In this document: positions 9,797-18,595 of the stretch, piece by piece
Position numbering within the stretch: the stretch's first letter is position 1
Layout of the letters: each line of letters opens with the position of its first letter
Origin: Atlantibacter sp. RC6
GTDB taxonomy: Bacteria > Pseudomonadota > Gammaproteobacteria > Enterobacterales > Enterobacteriaceae
Length of the DNA: 64,000 nucleotides
Assembly (NCBI RefSeq): GCF_014193285.1
Contig: NZ_JACHZE010000003.1
Location: 436,948-500,947 of the forward strand
Reading direction: 5' to 3'
Notes under the pieces: model-generated
Seen by the model: only the letters and a program-made list of their open reading frames with translations
Database searches by the model: none
What the model was told of the DNA's origin: nothing
Made by a program: the position numbers and the translations under genes

Positions 9797-10483
9797 TTAC
9801 TCTGCGAGTTTTTTTTCAATATCGTGCAGCAAACGGTGCAGCATGGCGGTATCGCGCTGCTCAAGCAGCCCTAAACGCTGCGTCAGCCAGTCAGACATTT
9901 TATTGTCATCTTCAACCCCGAGCTTTATAAGCAATTCATTAACGCGACGACGCAGCGCGTTGAGCTGTTGCTCCTGAGTTTGTTCACTCTGTTCCCGCTT
10001 CGCTTGCATTAATGATGCTAATTGATAGCAATACACCATTACCGCCTGGCCTAAATTGAGCGAAGGATAATCTGCAACCATAGGGACGCCAGTTAAAATA
10101 TCCGCCAGTGATAATTCATCATTGGTTAAACCCGAATCTTCCCGGCCAAAAACCAGCGCAATGCGATTCATCCATTGCTGTTTTTCTCCCAATAGCGGCA
10201 CCAGCTGTTCCGGCGTGGCGTAATAATGAAATTTAGCCCGGCTGCGAGCGGTGGTGGCAACGACAAATTCAACATCGGCAACCGCGTCGGCAAGAGTTGG
10301 ATAAATTTTAACATTATCAATAATATCCCCCGCACCGTGGGCGACCCATCGCGCAGCAGGCTGGAGATGCGCGTCGCTGTCGACAATCCGCAGTTCGTTA
10401 AAACCCATTGTTTTCATTGCCCGCGCGGCGGCGCCGACATTTTCGGGTCTGGCAGGTGATACCAAAATTATTGGAAATTGCAT
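9797..10483 (-). CDS. yjtD: TrmJ-related RNA methyltransferase YjtD (LasT)
   Basis: The product has 228 residues, as E. coli YjtD (LasT). It begins MQFPIILVSPARPENVGAAARAM, the SpoU/TrmJ SPOUT N-terminal motif, and has the knot motifs LVFGREDSGLTNDEL near residues 110-124 and YPSLNLGQAVMVYCYQLA near 140. SPOUT enzymes methylate ribose in tRNA or rRNA using S-adenosylmethionine; the target of this one is not established. The C-terminal 70 residues are charged and helical. It sits between thrL and yjjY/arcA as in E. coli. Confidence 0.9.
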   Translation of the reverse strand: MQFPIILVSPARPENVGAAARAMKTMGFNELRIVDSDAHLQPAARWVAHGAGDIIDNVKIYPTLADAVADVEFVVATTARSRAKFHYYATPEQLVPLLGEKQQWMNRIALVFGREDSGLTNDELSLADILTGVPMVADYPSLNLGQAVMVYCYQLASLMQAKREQSEQTQEQQLNALRRRVNELLIKLGVEDDNKMSDWLTQRLGLLEQRDTAMLHRLLHDIEKKLAE

Positions 10484-10880
10484 CGGGGTCTCTCATGCCA
10501 ATAAATGACAAAAAAACGTGATAGAGCTCAACATATTACGCGTCGAGAATTTACATTGTGATAACAAAAAGCGCAATATTCGAGCAACAGCATTTATCAG
10601 GCTTTTTTAAGTTTTCATCAATAAAAGCTTTGGGAAAGATGTTAATAAAAGTATGATATCACCCTGTTTCCCATGAATAAATTTTATTAAGATATTGCCT
10701 TAATATTGGATTCAGTCTATTAATTAGTTAAGGGATGAAACTATTGGATAGTTTGCAGAATTGTGATTATCCCGAGTATTCCACGACGAAGATTTCAAGA
10801 AATTGTTATCGTGCTACAATTGAATTTGATATATGTCAACGAAGCGTAGTTTTATTAGGTGTCGCCCTTCTCTTAGCCTG
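10484..10880 (+). promoter_or_regulatory. AT-rich gene-free stretch upstream of arcA
   Basis: About 400 bases between the yjtD start and yjjY contain no convincing gene. The stretch is AT-rich and, by analogy with E. coli where arcA has a long leader and several promoters including an FNR-activated one, probably holds arcA promoters and the 5' leader as well as the yjtD promoter. An ATCAA half-site is present near 10616, but no full FNR site could be defined by eye. Confidence 0.45.
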
Positions 10881-11021
10881 TTATGTTGCTGTTAAACTGG
10901 TTAGGATGGCAGCCGTTTTTGACACCGTCGGGTCCAGAGGGAAAGTACCCACGACCAAGCTAATGATGTTGTTGACGTTGATGGAAAGTGCATCAAGAAC
11001 GCAATTACGTACTTTAGTCAT
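10881..11021 (-). CDS. yjjY: Small protein YjjY, antisense within the arcA leader
   Basis: A 46-codon frame on the minus strand begins MTKVRNCVLDALSINVNNII and ends AAILTSLTAT. It matches E. coli YjjY in length, strand relative to arcA and nearly every residue. The function is unknown. It lies inside the transcribed leader of arcA on the opposite strand, so its conservation could reflect either the protein or the leader RNA (see findings). The start is an ATG with only a weak ribosome site. Confidence 0.7.
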   Translation of the reverse strand: MTKVRNCVLDALSINVNNIISLVVGTFPLDPTVSKTAAILTSLTAT

Positions 11022-11117
11022 GTTACGCCGGGCATGTTAATTTTCGGCATGCACCAGGCAGGTCAGGGACTTTTGTACTTCCTGTTTCGATTTAGTTGGC
11101 AATTTTAGGTAGCAAAC

Positions 11118-11834
11118 ATGCAGACCCCGCACATTCTTATTGTTGAAGACGAGTTGGTAACACGCAACACGTTAAAAAGCATTTTCGAAGCAGAAGGCTA
11201 CGATGTGTCTGAGGCCACCGATGGCGCTGAGATGCATCAGATCCTCTCTGATAATGACATCAACCTGGTGATCATGGACATCAACCTGCCGGGCAAAAAC
11301 GGCCTGCTGCTGGCGCGCGAACTGCGTGAACAAGCCAACGTGGCGCTGATGTTCCTGACCGGCCGCGATAACGAAGTCGATAAAATTCTCGGCCTCGAAA
11401 TCGGCGCGGACGACTATATCACCAAGCCGTTCAACCCGCGTGAGCTTACCATCCGCGCGCGCAACCTGCTGTCGCGGACCATGAATCTCGGCACCATCAG
11501 CGAAGAGCGACGCAACGTTGAAAGCTATAAATTCAACGGTTGGGAACTGGATATCAACAGCCGTTCGCTGGTAAGCCCTAATGGTGAGCAGTATAAGCTG
11601 CCGCGTAGCGAATTCCGCGCCATGCTGCACTTCTGCGAAAATCCAGGCAAAATTCAGTCCCGCGCTGAACTGCTGAAGAAAATGACCGGTCGTGAACTTA
11701 AGCCGCACGATCGTACTGTCGACGTGACTATCCGCCGCATTCGTAAACATTTCGAATCTACCCCGGATACCCCGGAGATCATCGCCACCATTCACGGCGA
11801 AGGTTACCGTTTCTGCGGCGACCTGCAGGAATAA
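11118..11834 (+). CDS. arcA: Aerobic respiration control response regulator ArcA
   Basis: ArcA is the DNA-binding partner of the sensor ArcB and represses respiratory and TCA cycle genes when oxygen is low. The product has 238 residues as in E. coli. The N-terminal receiver domain has the acidic pocket EDE at 10-12, phospho-acceptor Asp54 in VIMDINLPG, and Lys in [10 protein letters not shown]. The C-terminal OmpR-type winged helix ends in [13 protein letters not shown] and [14 protein letters not shown]. The gene stands alone, with a long leader upstream and a strong terminator downstream. Confidence 0.98.
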   Translation: MQTPHILIVEDELVTRNTLKSIFEAEGYDVSEATDGAEMHQILSDNDINLVIMDINLPGKNGLLLARELREQANVALMFLTGRDNEVDKILGLEIGADDYITKPFNPRELTIRARNLLSRTMNLGTISEERRNVESYKFNGWELDINSRSLVSPNGEQYKLPRSEFRAMLHFCENPGKIQSRAELLKKMTGRELKPHDRTVDVTIRRIRKHFESTPDTPEIIATIHGEGYRFCGDLQE

Positions 11835-11854
11835 TCGGGTAAGTCACGACACAC

Positions 11855-11884
11855 AAAAAGGGCGGAAATTCCGCCCTTTTGCTT
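11855..11884 (+). terminator. Intrinsic terminator after arcA
   Basis: Ten-base arms AAAAGGGCGG (11856-11865) and CCGCCCTTTT (11871-11880) with a 5-base loop end in a T-run on the plus strand. The A-run on the other side gives a T-run on the minus strand too, so it can also serve creD, which ends at 11889. Confidence 0.9.
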
Positions 11885-11888
11885 TACT

Positions 11889-13253
11889 TCACTTCCACAA
11901 TCTTTCCCGTTCATCCCCTTGCGCCACCTGCGGTTTTAATCGCGGCGCGCGTTTAGATAACGCATACCAGTCGATATGCCGCGTCAGGAACATTACCGTC
12001 GTCAGAACCACCAGCAATACCGCGGTTCCCAACAGCAGCGCGCTTTCCTGCGAACGCAGCAGCTGCCACAGCACCGCATCCAGCGTTAATAACCCTGCGC
12101 TGAATACCAGACTTCTCTTCCACCCTTTCATCACCGCTTGCAAATAGATGCCGTTAATCAGGGCGCAAACGAGGCTGGCGCTTAGCCAGGCCAGATTGAA
12201 ACCGATATGTTCAGACAGCGCCAGCAATACCAGGTAGAACATCACCAATGACATCCCCACCAGCAGATACTGCATCGGGTGCATCAGGGTCGACGTTAAG
12301 GTTTCGAAGATAAAAAATGCCATAAAGGTCAAGGCAATCAGCAGTAGCGCGTATTTAACCGCCCGGTCGATAAGCTGATACTGATCGGCTGGCGTTTCCA
12401 CCGTCACGCTGAAGGCCGGTAACGAATTGATCTCGCGATATAAATCTGCGCCTTCTTCAAACGTGGTGTTGATATTGTTGGCAAACCATGAGCTCTGCCA
12501 CTGCGCCTTAAACCCGCTGTCGCCGACCTCACGTTGCTGAGGCAGAAAATCCCCGAGGAATCCCGGATGGGGCCAGTTACTGGTGAGTGATAGCTGGCTC
12601 ATGCGTCCCAGCGGCACAACGGAAAACGTGCCGGTGCCCATTAAATTGAGTGAAAATGTCAGGTTCAGCCGTGGCTCCTGATTCAGGCTATCGGGAATAT
12701 CCACATGCACGCCCTGTTTCAGGGATGCAAGCCCGGTCCCCGGTTCAATGGCCGGTAGCGCGTAATTATTCACATTCACCTTATCGACTTTCACGATGCC
12801 GCGTGAATCCCCGACGGCAAGGGCGATAAAAGGCTGGCCGATTTCAAAACCGGGTTTGCGCCACTGATTAAACTTATCGGTATTAAAGACGGCGCGAACG
12901 TTCAGCGCCGCATTCCAGATTTGCCCGTCGTAAATACCGATATGCCGTGTCTCGGCTTTCTGATCCCCTTCAATAACCAGCTCATCCGGCAAATAATAGT
13001 GAATAAAGCTCGACGGTTTCATGACCTCTTTTCCCCCTTCCTGCACCGAGATCATCTCCGTAATCGGCAGCGCAATCAGCGGGCCAAGCAGCTTTTGCGG
13101 GCCGCTGGTGCTTTGTTCGAGAGAGTTTTCCACATCATCACGATATTGTGAGCGCTCGTTAATTAAGCCTTTCAACATCGACAGCGGCAGTAGCAGCAAA
13201 ATAACGCTGCCGATCAGAACCAGAATTTTGATAAATAGCGGTGATTTCAACAT
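11889..13253 (-). CDS. creD: Inner membrane protein CreD
   Basis: CreD (454 residues; E. coli 450) is an inner-membrane protein of the CreBC regulon. It is linked in the wider family to colicin E2 tolerance and envelope or beta-lactam responses, with no known biochemical activity. One helix at residues 8-27 is followed by a large presumed periplasmic domain (about 28-300) and then several helices from about 305 to 430, around VKYALLLIALTFMAFFIFETL and HPMQYLLVGMSLVMFYLV. The ATG is preceded by GGAGGG. A CreB box lies 61-76 bases upstream of the start, so it is likely activated by CreB apart from read-through from creC. Confidence 0.93.
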   Translation of the reverse strand: MLKSPLFIKILVLIGSVILLLLPLSMLKGLINERSQYRDDVENSLEQSTSGPQKLLGPLIALPITEMISVQEGGKEVMKPSSFIHYYLPDELVIEGDQKAETRHIGIYDGQIWNAALNVRAVFNTDKFNQWRKPGFEIGQPFIALAVGDSRGIVKVDKVNVNNYALPAIEPGTGLASLKQGVHVDIPDSLNQEPRLNLTFSLNLMGTGTFSVVPLGRMSQLSLTSNWPHPGFLGDFLPQQREVGDSGFKAQWQSSWFANNINTTFEEGADLYREINSLPAFSVTVETPADQYQLIDRAVKYALLLIALTFMAFFIFETLTSTLMHPMQYLLVGMSLVMFYLVLLALSEHIGFNLAWLSASLVCALINGIYLQAVMKGWKRSLVFSAGLLTLDAVLWQLLRSQESALLLGTAVLLVVLTTVMFLTRHIDWYALSKRAPRLKPQVAQGDERERLWK

Positions 13254-13313
13254 AAGCCCTCCTTTGGAATGAGGGCACTTTACGCCGTGAAAATGGGGGC
13301 TAAATGAAGTTAT

Positions 13314-13329
13314 GTGAAGTCCAGGTGAA
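13314..13329 (-). promoter_or_regulatory. CreB box (cre tag) upstream of creD
   Basis: Read on the minus strand the sequence is TTCACCTGGACTTCAC, an exact match to the known CreB consensus TTCAC-N6-TTCAC. A further TTCAT lies five bases closer to creD. It sits between the creC stop codon and creD, as in E. coli, and should bind phosphorylated CreB to activate creD. Confidence 0.85.
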
Positions 13330-13330
13330 G

Positions 13331-14758
13331 TCAGGTGACGGGTAAAACAATGCTGGCTTCCACGCCGCCCTCGGGCCGATTGCGCAGCGTGGCCTCGCCT
13401 AAATGCAGGCGCGCCACTTCCTGAACAAACGTCAGCCCAAGCCCGCTGCTTTTCATACCGTGGCTACGCGGCAAGGAGTAAAAACGTTCAAACACCCGAG
13501 CCATGGCGAAATCAGGAATTCCGCTGCCGGTATCGGTGACGACTAAGGCAATCGCGTTGTCCTGCTGGCAGGCTCGCACTTCAATCGTCCCGCCAGGCGG
13601 GGTGAAATCCATAGCGTTATCGATAAGACCGCTTAACGCTTGGGCAAGCAACGCGCTGTCGCCCGCAATAATGATGCCGGAGGCGCTGCGCTCATCGCTC
13701 TGCAACCTGATGCCGCGCGTGGCCGCCTGCGGCGCGTGATTTTCCATCACGGTTTCAAACAGTGAGGCGACCTCAATCGGCGTGCGCTGGATCTCCAGCT
13801 TATTCTCCAGTTTGGCCTGCTGGAGCAGGTTTTCAATCAACTGCTGCATACGGGCGTTTTGCTGGAGGATATTGTCGCTAAACCGGGCGATGACATCAGG
13901 CGGCGGTGCTTCACGCAAGATTTCCGCCGCACCGCGAATGGCCGCGAGCGGGCTTTTCAACTCATGAGTTAACGCGTGGACGTACTGCTCGATGTAATTT
14001 TTCCCTTCCAGCCGGACGCGCATATTTTCCAGAGCGTGGGCCAGCTTGCGCAGTTCGCTGCTGCCCGGATTAGGCAACGGCACAGGCCGATCCTGAGTGA
14101 CGGCGTCAGCGTAGCGCACCAGCTTGCCGATAGAGCGGTTGATCCACAGCACTACGCCGAGGCCAATCAATAGCGCAATGCCCAGCAACGCCGCGCCGGC
14201 AATCAGTATTCGCCGTTGGCTGCGGCGGATCACCGGCTCCAGCGCGCTGTTGGGTTTACCCACCGTCAGTACGCCGATGATCTGGCCATTATTTCTGACC
14301 GGCGCCGCGACATACATCACCGAGCTAGCCGGATCGTTGGGATCGCTCGGGGAACTGCGCGCGCCATATTGACCGCGCAGCGTCAGCCAGACGTCGTTCC
14401 AGCGCGAATAATCTTGCCCCAACGCCTGGCCCGACGAGTCATACACCACCTTGCCCGCAGCGTCGGTGAGATAAACGCGATACTCATTTTTGTTTTTAAT
14501 GATGCCGGAGATATTTGCCCTGAACGGATGGCGATTAAGGCGGGCGAATGCGCGCGCCAGTTCGCCCTGCTCAGGCTGGCCGGAGAGTAAATCATCGCGA
14601 GCGATTTCGGCTAACAGGGTGGCGGAGTCGTTAAGCATGCCCTCGGTGGCGCGGCGCACCCCGGGTTTTATCTCTTCCCCGAAGATAGAAATCACAAACC
14701 ATGCCGCCACGCCCACAATCAGGAAATAGCCCAGCAGCAGACGCATGCCGATGCGCAT
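13331..14758 (-). CDS. creC: Two-component sensor histidine kinase CreC
   Basis: CreC is the inner-membrane kinase that phosphorylates CreB, responding to carbon source and fermentation state. Starting at the ATG at 14758 (MRIGMRLLLGYF) it has 475 residues, against 474 in E. coli. Helices at about 5-26 and 187-208 enclose a periplasmic sensor; a HAMP segment (WINRSIGKLVRYAD) leads to the H-box THELKSPL with His265, then the N box DNAMDFTP, DTGSGIPD and SSGLGLTF of the ATPase domain. The ATG shares its A with the creB TAA stop, so translation is probably coupled; a GTG six bases upstream is less likely to be the start. Confidence 0.96.
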   Translation of the reverse strand: MRIGMRLLLGYFLIVGVAAWFVISIFGEEIKPGVRRATEGMLNDSATLLAEIARDDLLSGQPEQGELARAFARLNRHPFRANISGIIKNKNEYRVYLTDAAGKVVYDSSGQALGQDYSRWNDVWLTLRGQYGARSSPSDPNDPASSVMYVAAPVRNNGQIIGVLTVGKPNSALEPVIRRSQRRILIAGAALLGIALLIGLGVVLWINRSIGKLVRYADAVTQDRPVPLPNPGSSELRKLAHALENMRVRLEGKNYIEQYVHALTHELKSPLAAIRGAAEILREAPPPDVIARFSDNILQQNARMQQLIENLLQQAKLENKLEIQRTPIEVASLFETVMENHAPQAATRGIRLQSDERSASGIIIAGDSALLAQALSGLIDNAMDFTPPGGTIEVRACQQDNAIALVVTDTGSGIPDFAMARVFERFYSLPRSHGMKSSGLGLTFVQEVARLHLGEATLRNRPEGGVEASIVLPVT

Positions 14759-15447
14759 TAACACACCACCAGGCTGTAGCCTAATCCACGATGGGTGTTA
14801 ATGGGAGACAGGGCTGGATTAACCTCGCGTAACTTCGCCCGCAGGGTTTTGATATGGGTATCGACGGTGCGGTCGAAACTTTCCTGGGCATCCTGCCAGA
14901 CATGATCCATCAGTTGCTGGCGCGAGAACACGCGCCCTGGCGCCTCAAGCAGCGTTTTGATCAGCAGATATTCGTAGCGGGTGAGTTTCAGCGCCACGCC
15001 GCACCACACCACGGACGCCGCCAGGGTGTTCAGCTCGAACGAACCGAGTTTAATGACGCTTTCAGGTTCTTTTACGCGATTTACGCGGCGCAGAATAGTA
15101 CGCACGCGCGCGCAAACTTCGCGGGGCGAAAAGGGTTTCGCCACATAGTCGTCAGCGCCCATTTCCAGCCCCAGCAGTTTATCGACCTCGTCGCTGCGGG
15201 CGGTTAAAAACAGCACCGGCAAGGCCGGGTTTTTCGCGAGCAACTGACGACACAATTCAAACCCGCTGATATCCGGCAATCCCACATCCAGAATGGCTAA
15301 ATCCGGCGGCTCAGCATGCAGTGCAGCCAGCGCAGGTAAGGCCCGCTCAAAGGTTCGCACCCGAAACCCCTCCTGTTGCAGCACATAACCCAGCGTTTCG
15401 CTGATGCTGATTTCATCTTCCACCAGCCAGATTAGAGAGGGGCTCAT
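14758..15447 (-). CDS. creB: Response regulator CreB
   Basis: CreB is the OmpR-family transcription factor of the CreBC system, acting on promoters with TTCAC direct repeats (one precedes creD here). The 229 residues include the receiver domain with acidic residues EDE at 10-12, Asp54 in AILDVGLPD and Lys in VAKPFSPREV, then a winged-helix domain with RTVDTHIKTLRAKL and INTHRGLGYSL. The gene starts 12 bases after creA and overlaps the creC start by one base, so it is part of the creABCD operon. Confidence 0.97.
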   Translation of the reverse strand: MSPSLIWLVEDEISISETLGYVLQQEGFRVRTFERALPALAALHAEPPDLAILDVGLPDISGFELCRQLLAKNPALPVLFLTARSDEVDKLLGLEMGADDYVAKPFSPREVCARVRTILRRVNRVKEPESVIKLGSFELNTLAASVVWCGVALKLTRYEYLLIKTLLEAPGRVFSRQQLMDHVWQDAQESFDRTVDTHIKTLRAKLREVNPALSPINTHRGLGYSLVVC

Positions 15448-15459
15448 CCGGATATTCCT

Positions 15460-15942
15460 TTACTGTTGCGGGCTATTCCACGGCATGATCGGCACGGCGC
15501 TAAGAGCGTTTTTCGGCGATCCTTCCACCACTTTATCGGAATAGGTGAGATAAATAAGGGCATTACGTTTCATATCATAGAAACGCACGACCTGAAGTTT
15601 TTTAAACACCAGCGACGTGCGCTTTCGGAATACCACTTCACCCTGCGCTTTACCGCTTTTGATTTTATCGGACAGGGCAATCGGCCCCACTTGCTGGCAG
15701 GAAATCGCCGCATCCGAGGTATCTTCCGCCAGGCCCAGGCCGCCTTTAATACCGCCAGTTTTGGCACGGCTAATATAACAGGTGACGTTTTGCACATCCG
15801 GATCGTCAAAGGCTTCCACCACGATTTTGTGGTCCGGGCCAAGCCACTTAAATACGGTATCCACTGAGCCAATTTCTTCCGCGTGCAATCCGCCACTCAG
15901 GCCCATTAAGAGGGCTGCCAAGGTTAATGCTTTATATTTCAT
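15460..15942 (-). CDS. creA: Periplasmic protein CreA
   Basis: CreA (160 residues; E. coli 157) is a small conserved protein of unknown function at the head of the cre operon. It begins with a signal peptide, [21 protein letters not shown], probably cut after AHA-like LHA before EEIGSVD. The mature part has [26 protein letters not shown] and a pair of cysteines (in NVTCYI and AISCQQ) that could form a disulfide. The location is inferred to be the periplasm. Confidence 0.93.
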   Translation of the reverse strand: MKYKALTLAALLMGLSGGLHAEEIGSVDTVFKWLGPDHKIVVEAFDDPDVQNVTCYISRAKTGGIKGGLGLAEDTSDAAISCQQVGPIALSDKIKSGKAQGEVVFRKRTSLVFKKLQVVRFYDMKRNALIYLTYSDKVVEGSPKNALSAVPIMPWNSPQQ

Positions 15943-16127
15943 ATTGTTACCAATTAAGAATGTTGTGGTGATAAATATCTTTAAATTTCACGTTATTATT
16001 AATTTAAGAATATATTAATGCCAAATCTGGCACATTTTGTTAAAAAAAACACCCAGCGTTAAAAGACTAAAGAATGTTACTATCCGCTACCGAAAACACC
16101 CAGGTGTATTATGGATGAGGAACATAT

Positions 16128-17000
16128 ATGGATCAGGCCGGGATTATTCGCGATTTACTAAGCTGGCTGGAAGGCCATCTGGATCAACCCCTGTCTCTCG
16201 ATAATGTGGCAACGAAAGCGGGCTATTCCAAGTGGCATCTGCAAAGAATGTTCAAAGATGTTACGGGTCATGCTATCGGCGCATACATCCGTGCGCGCCG
16301 TTTATCCAAATCCGCTGTCGCCCTGCGTTTAACCTCGCGGCCTATTCTGGATATCGCGTTACAGTATCGCTTCGATTCACAGCAGACCTTTACCCGGGCA
16401 TTCAAGAAGCAGTTCTCGGTGACGCCAGCACTTTACCGCCGCTCTTCCGACTGGAACGCGCAGGGTATGCGTTCACCGCTCAGCCTGGATAATACGCCGC
16501 TTCCGGTGCATGAATTCGTCACTCTTCCCGTCCTGCACCTGACAGGGCTGACTCAGAGCTACGTCTGTTCACTGGAAGAGATGGCGGAACTGCGCCATGA
16601 AATGCGCGTGCAGTTCTGGCAAGCGTTTCTGGGGAATTCGCCGGATATCCCGCCTGTTCTGTATGGCCTGAATGAATCACGCCCCAGCATGGAAAGGGAA
16701 GATGATCAGGAAGTGCTGTATACCACCGCGCTGTCGCCGGAGTTGATTAACGGCCATATCCAGGACTGCCACCCGGTAACGGTGGAAGGCGGCGATTATG
16801 TGCAGTTTACCTATGAAGGGCTGGGCACCGGGCTGCAGGAGTTTATCTTTTTACTCTACGGCACCGTGATGCCGAAGCTCGGGCTGACGCGCCGTCGCGG
16901 CGTGGATATTGAGCGCTACTTCCCCGCTGAAGACGCTAAACGGGGTGAGCGCCCAATCCAGTTGCGTTGCGATTACCTGATCCCGGTTCGCCGCGCTTAG
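16128..17000 (+). CDS. rob: Right origin-binding protein Rob (AraC/XylS family)
   Basis: Rob is a DNA-binding activator of the mar/sox/rob regulon, covering multidrug, superoxide and solvent tolerance, and binds the right border of oriC. The 290-residue product (E. coli 289) has its AraC-type double helix-turn-helix at the N-terminus (GYSKWHLQRMFKDVTGHAIGAYIRARRL, then ILDIALQYRFDSQQTFTRAFKKQF) and a GyrI-like ligand-binding C-terminal domain, the layout typical of Rob. A GAGGAAC ribosome site precedes the ATG. Its stop codon overlaps the end of gpmB on the opposite strand by four bases. Confidence 0.97.
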   Translation: MDQAGIIRDLLSWLEGHLDQPLSLDNVATKAGYSKWHLQRMFKDVTGHAIGAYIRARRLSKSAVALRLTSRPILDIALQYRFDSQQTFTRAFKKQFSVTPALYRRSSDWNAQGMRSPLSLDNTPLPVHEFVTLPVLHLTGLTQSYVCSLEEMAELRHEMRVQFWQAFLGNSPDIPPVLYGLNESRPSMEREDDQEVLYTTALSPELINGHIQDCHPVTVEGGDYVQFTYEGLGTGLQEFIFLLYGTVMPKLGLTRRRGVDIERYFPAEDAKRGERPIQLRCDYLIPVRRA

Positions 17001-17644
17001 CGCTGTAACTCATCCAGCGCGGGGGCGTCCAGATGCGAGACGTCGCCCGCCGTTTCCACTACCCATCCCGACGCCAGCCAGGCGCTTTCCTGGTAATCCA
17101 CCCGCGAAATCGAGCAATTACGCAGACGTAAACGACGCTCCGCCCAGGCCGGCAAACCAAGAATGGTGCTCACCAGGCAACCCAGCGCCATACCGTGGCT
17201 GACCAGCAGCGGACGGCTGCCTTTCGGCAGTGACAGACAGGCATTTAACGCCGCATGCATACGCTCGCTGAGTTCAAACATTGATTCGCCATCAGGAATA
17301 CGCCCTTCTTCCGTCCCGTTAACCAGCTGACGGCGCCAGCCCTCCTCTTCTTCGGTTAACGCGTCGATATGGCGCTGTTCCAGCACCCCCATATCCAGCT
17401 CGCGCAGGCGCGGATCATAGGTGACCTCGCAGCCGCAGGCATCGGCGATAATTTCCGCCGTGCGGCGCGTCCGCCCCAGATCGCTGGCAATCACGTGGGT
17501 AATGCCCAGCGTTTTGACGCGCTCCCCCACCTGATACGCCTGGCGCTCACCCTTCTCGGTGAGTTTGCTGTCAGACTGGCCCTGAATGCGACGTTCAGCA
17601 TTCCACTGCGTTTCACCGTGACGAACAAGGTATACCTGTAACAT
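16997..17644 (-). CDS. gpmB: Histidine phosphatase family protein GpmB (YtjC)
   Basis: The product has 215 residues, as E. coli GpmB. It opens with LVRHGETQWN, where His9 is the phospho-acceptor of the histidine phosphatase superfamily; a later LVSHGMALG supplies the second histidine and RELDMGVLEQRH the acid/base region. Despite the historical name phosphoglycerate mutase 2, the family member in E. coli is considered a phosphatase of uncertain substrate. It is divergent from yjjX with a 54-bp gap and overlaps the rob end tail to tail. Confidence 0.94.
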   Translation of the reverse strand: MLQVYLVRHGETQWNAERRIQGQSDSKLTEKGERQAYQVGERVKTLGITHVIASDLGRTRRTAEIIADACGCEVTYDPRLRELDMGVLEQRHIDALTEEEEGWRRQLVNGTEEGRIPDGESMFELSERMHAALNACLSLPKGSRPLLVSHGMALGCLVSTILGLPAWAERRLRLRNCSISRVDYQESAWLASGWVVETAGDVSHLDAPALDELQR

Positions 17645-17698
17645 ACTTTTTATCCGTTATACTGCGACGATATTGATTAAGACGAGACGTTAAATATT

Positions 17699-18214
17699 AT
17701 GTACCACGTTATCTGCGCTACCACTAATCCCGCCAAAATTCAGGCGATTCTGCAGGCATTTAACGAGATCTTCACACCAGGATCCTGCCACATCACCTCG
17801 GTGGACGTCGAGAGCGGCGTGCCGGAACAACCCCTCGGAAGTCATGAAACGCGTCTCGGCGCACGCAATCGCGTGGTCAATGCCCGTGCGCTGTGCCCGG
17901 ATGCCGATTTCTGGGTGGCCATTGAAGCCGGTATTGATGACGACAGTACCTTTAGTTGGGTGGTCATCGAAAATGCGCAACAGCGCGGCGAAGCGCGATC
18001 CGCCACGCTACCCCTTCCCGCCGTGATTCTGGAAAAAGTCCGCGCGGGCCAGGCGCTCGGCCCGGTGATGTCGGCCTATACCGGCATTAATGAAATCGGC
18101 CGTAAAGAAGGGGCGATTGGCGTATTTACCGCCGGCGCGCTGACCCGCAGCAGCGTTTACCATCAGGCGGTGGTACTGGCTCTGTCACCGTTTCACAACG
18201 CCGTTTATCGCTGA
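17699..18214 (+). CDS. yjjX: Inosine/xanthosine triphosphatase YjjX
   Basis: YjjX hydrolyses non-canonical ITP and XTP, keeping deaminated purines out of nucleic acids. The 171-residue product (E. coli 170) starts [17 protein letters not shown], the ITPase/Maf-like nucleotide pocket, and carries [21 protein letters not shown], the acidic [13 protein letters not shown] and [13 protein letters not shown]. The ribosome site is weak (GAGACG). It overlaps trpR tail to tail by ten bases. Confidence 0.95.
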   Translation: MYHVICATTNPAKIQAILQAFNEIFTPGSCHITSVDVESGVPEQPLGSHETRLGARNRVVNARALCPDADFWVAIEAGIDDDSTFSWVVIENAQQRGEARSATLPLPAVILEKVRAGQALGPVMSAYTGINEIGRKEGAIGVFTAGALTRSSVYHQAVVLALSPFHNAVYR

Positions 18215-18534
18215 GTTTTCAGTAAAATCTCTTCAAGCCAGGCGCGTAGCTCTACCGGGGCGGACTTCAGGCTGTTGGAGCCGCGCGTGATGGTCGCAAT
18301 GCCTGCCCCCAGCTCGCTTTTTAGCTCGCGCTGGCTCATCTCGCCGCGCAGCAGTTCTTCAATAATGCGCACGCGCGTCCCGAGCGCCGTCCGTTCGTCC
18401 GGCGTCAGGAGCAGCGTCAATAAAGGAAGATGAAGCTGGTTGTCGAAGGACTGCTTCAGGAGATCCACAAAGCGTAGCCATTCCTGTTGGCTCTGTTCAT
18501 CCTGCGCTGCGGACCAGGGTGATTGTTGAGTCAT
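18205..18534 (-). CDS. trpR: Trp operon repressor TrpR
   Basis: TrpR binds tryptophan and represses trp, aroH, mtr and its own gene. Starting at [11 protein letters not shown] it has 109 residues (E. coli 108). The helix-turn-helix is in [21 protein letters not shown], and tryptophan-contacting residues lie in [14 protein letters not shown] possible upstream start at 18555 falls inside the operator and is rejected. The gene is divergent from nothing: slt ends 61 bases upstream on the same strand, with the autoregulated promoter between them. Confidence 0.97.
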   Translation of the reverse strand: MTQQSPWSAAQDEQSQQEWLRFVDLLKQSFDNQLHLPLLTLLLTPDERTALGTRVRIIEELLRGEMSQRELKSELGAGIATITRGSNSLKSAPVELRAWLEEILLKTQR

Positions 18535-18552
18535 GTTATGCCGCCCTACCTT

Positions 18553-18580
18553 CATACTCGTTAACTAGTACAGCAGCATA
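18553..18580 (-). promoter_or_regulatory. trpR promoter with Trp repressor operator
   Basis: The near-palindrome ATACTCGTTAACTAGTAC (18554-18571), centred on GTTAAC, closely fits the Trp operator with CTAGTTAACTAG as its core. On the minus strand it follows a -10-like TATGCT (18580-18575) and ends about 20 bases before the trpR ATG, so it should cover the transcription start and allow autorepression. The -35 box is weak. Confidence 0.85.
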
Positions 18581-18595
18581 ACATATTGCTCATCA

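Noticed and set aside
9676-9864. 62-codon minus-strand frame between yjtD and the thr promoter
   Set aside because: It starts inside yjtD in another frame, has no ribosome site and ends near the thr promoter; most likely chance.
10735-11040. 101-codon plus-strand frame before arcA
   Set aside because: It overlaps yjjY on the opposite strand and the arcA leader, has no homologue I recognise, and its second half is the reverse of conserved yjjY codons.
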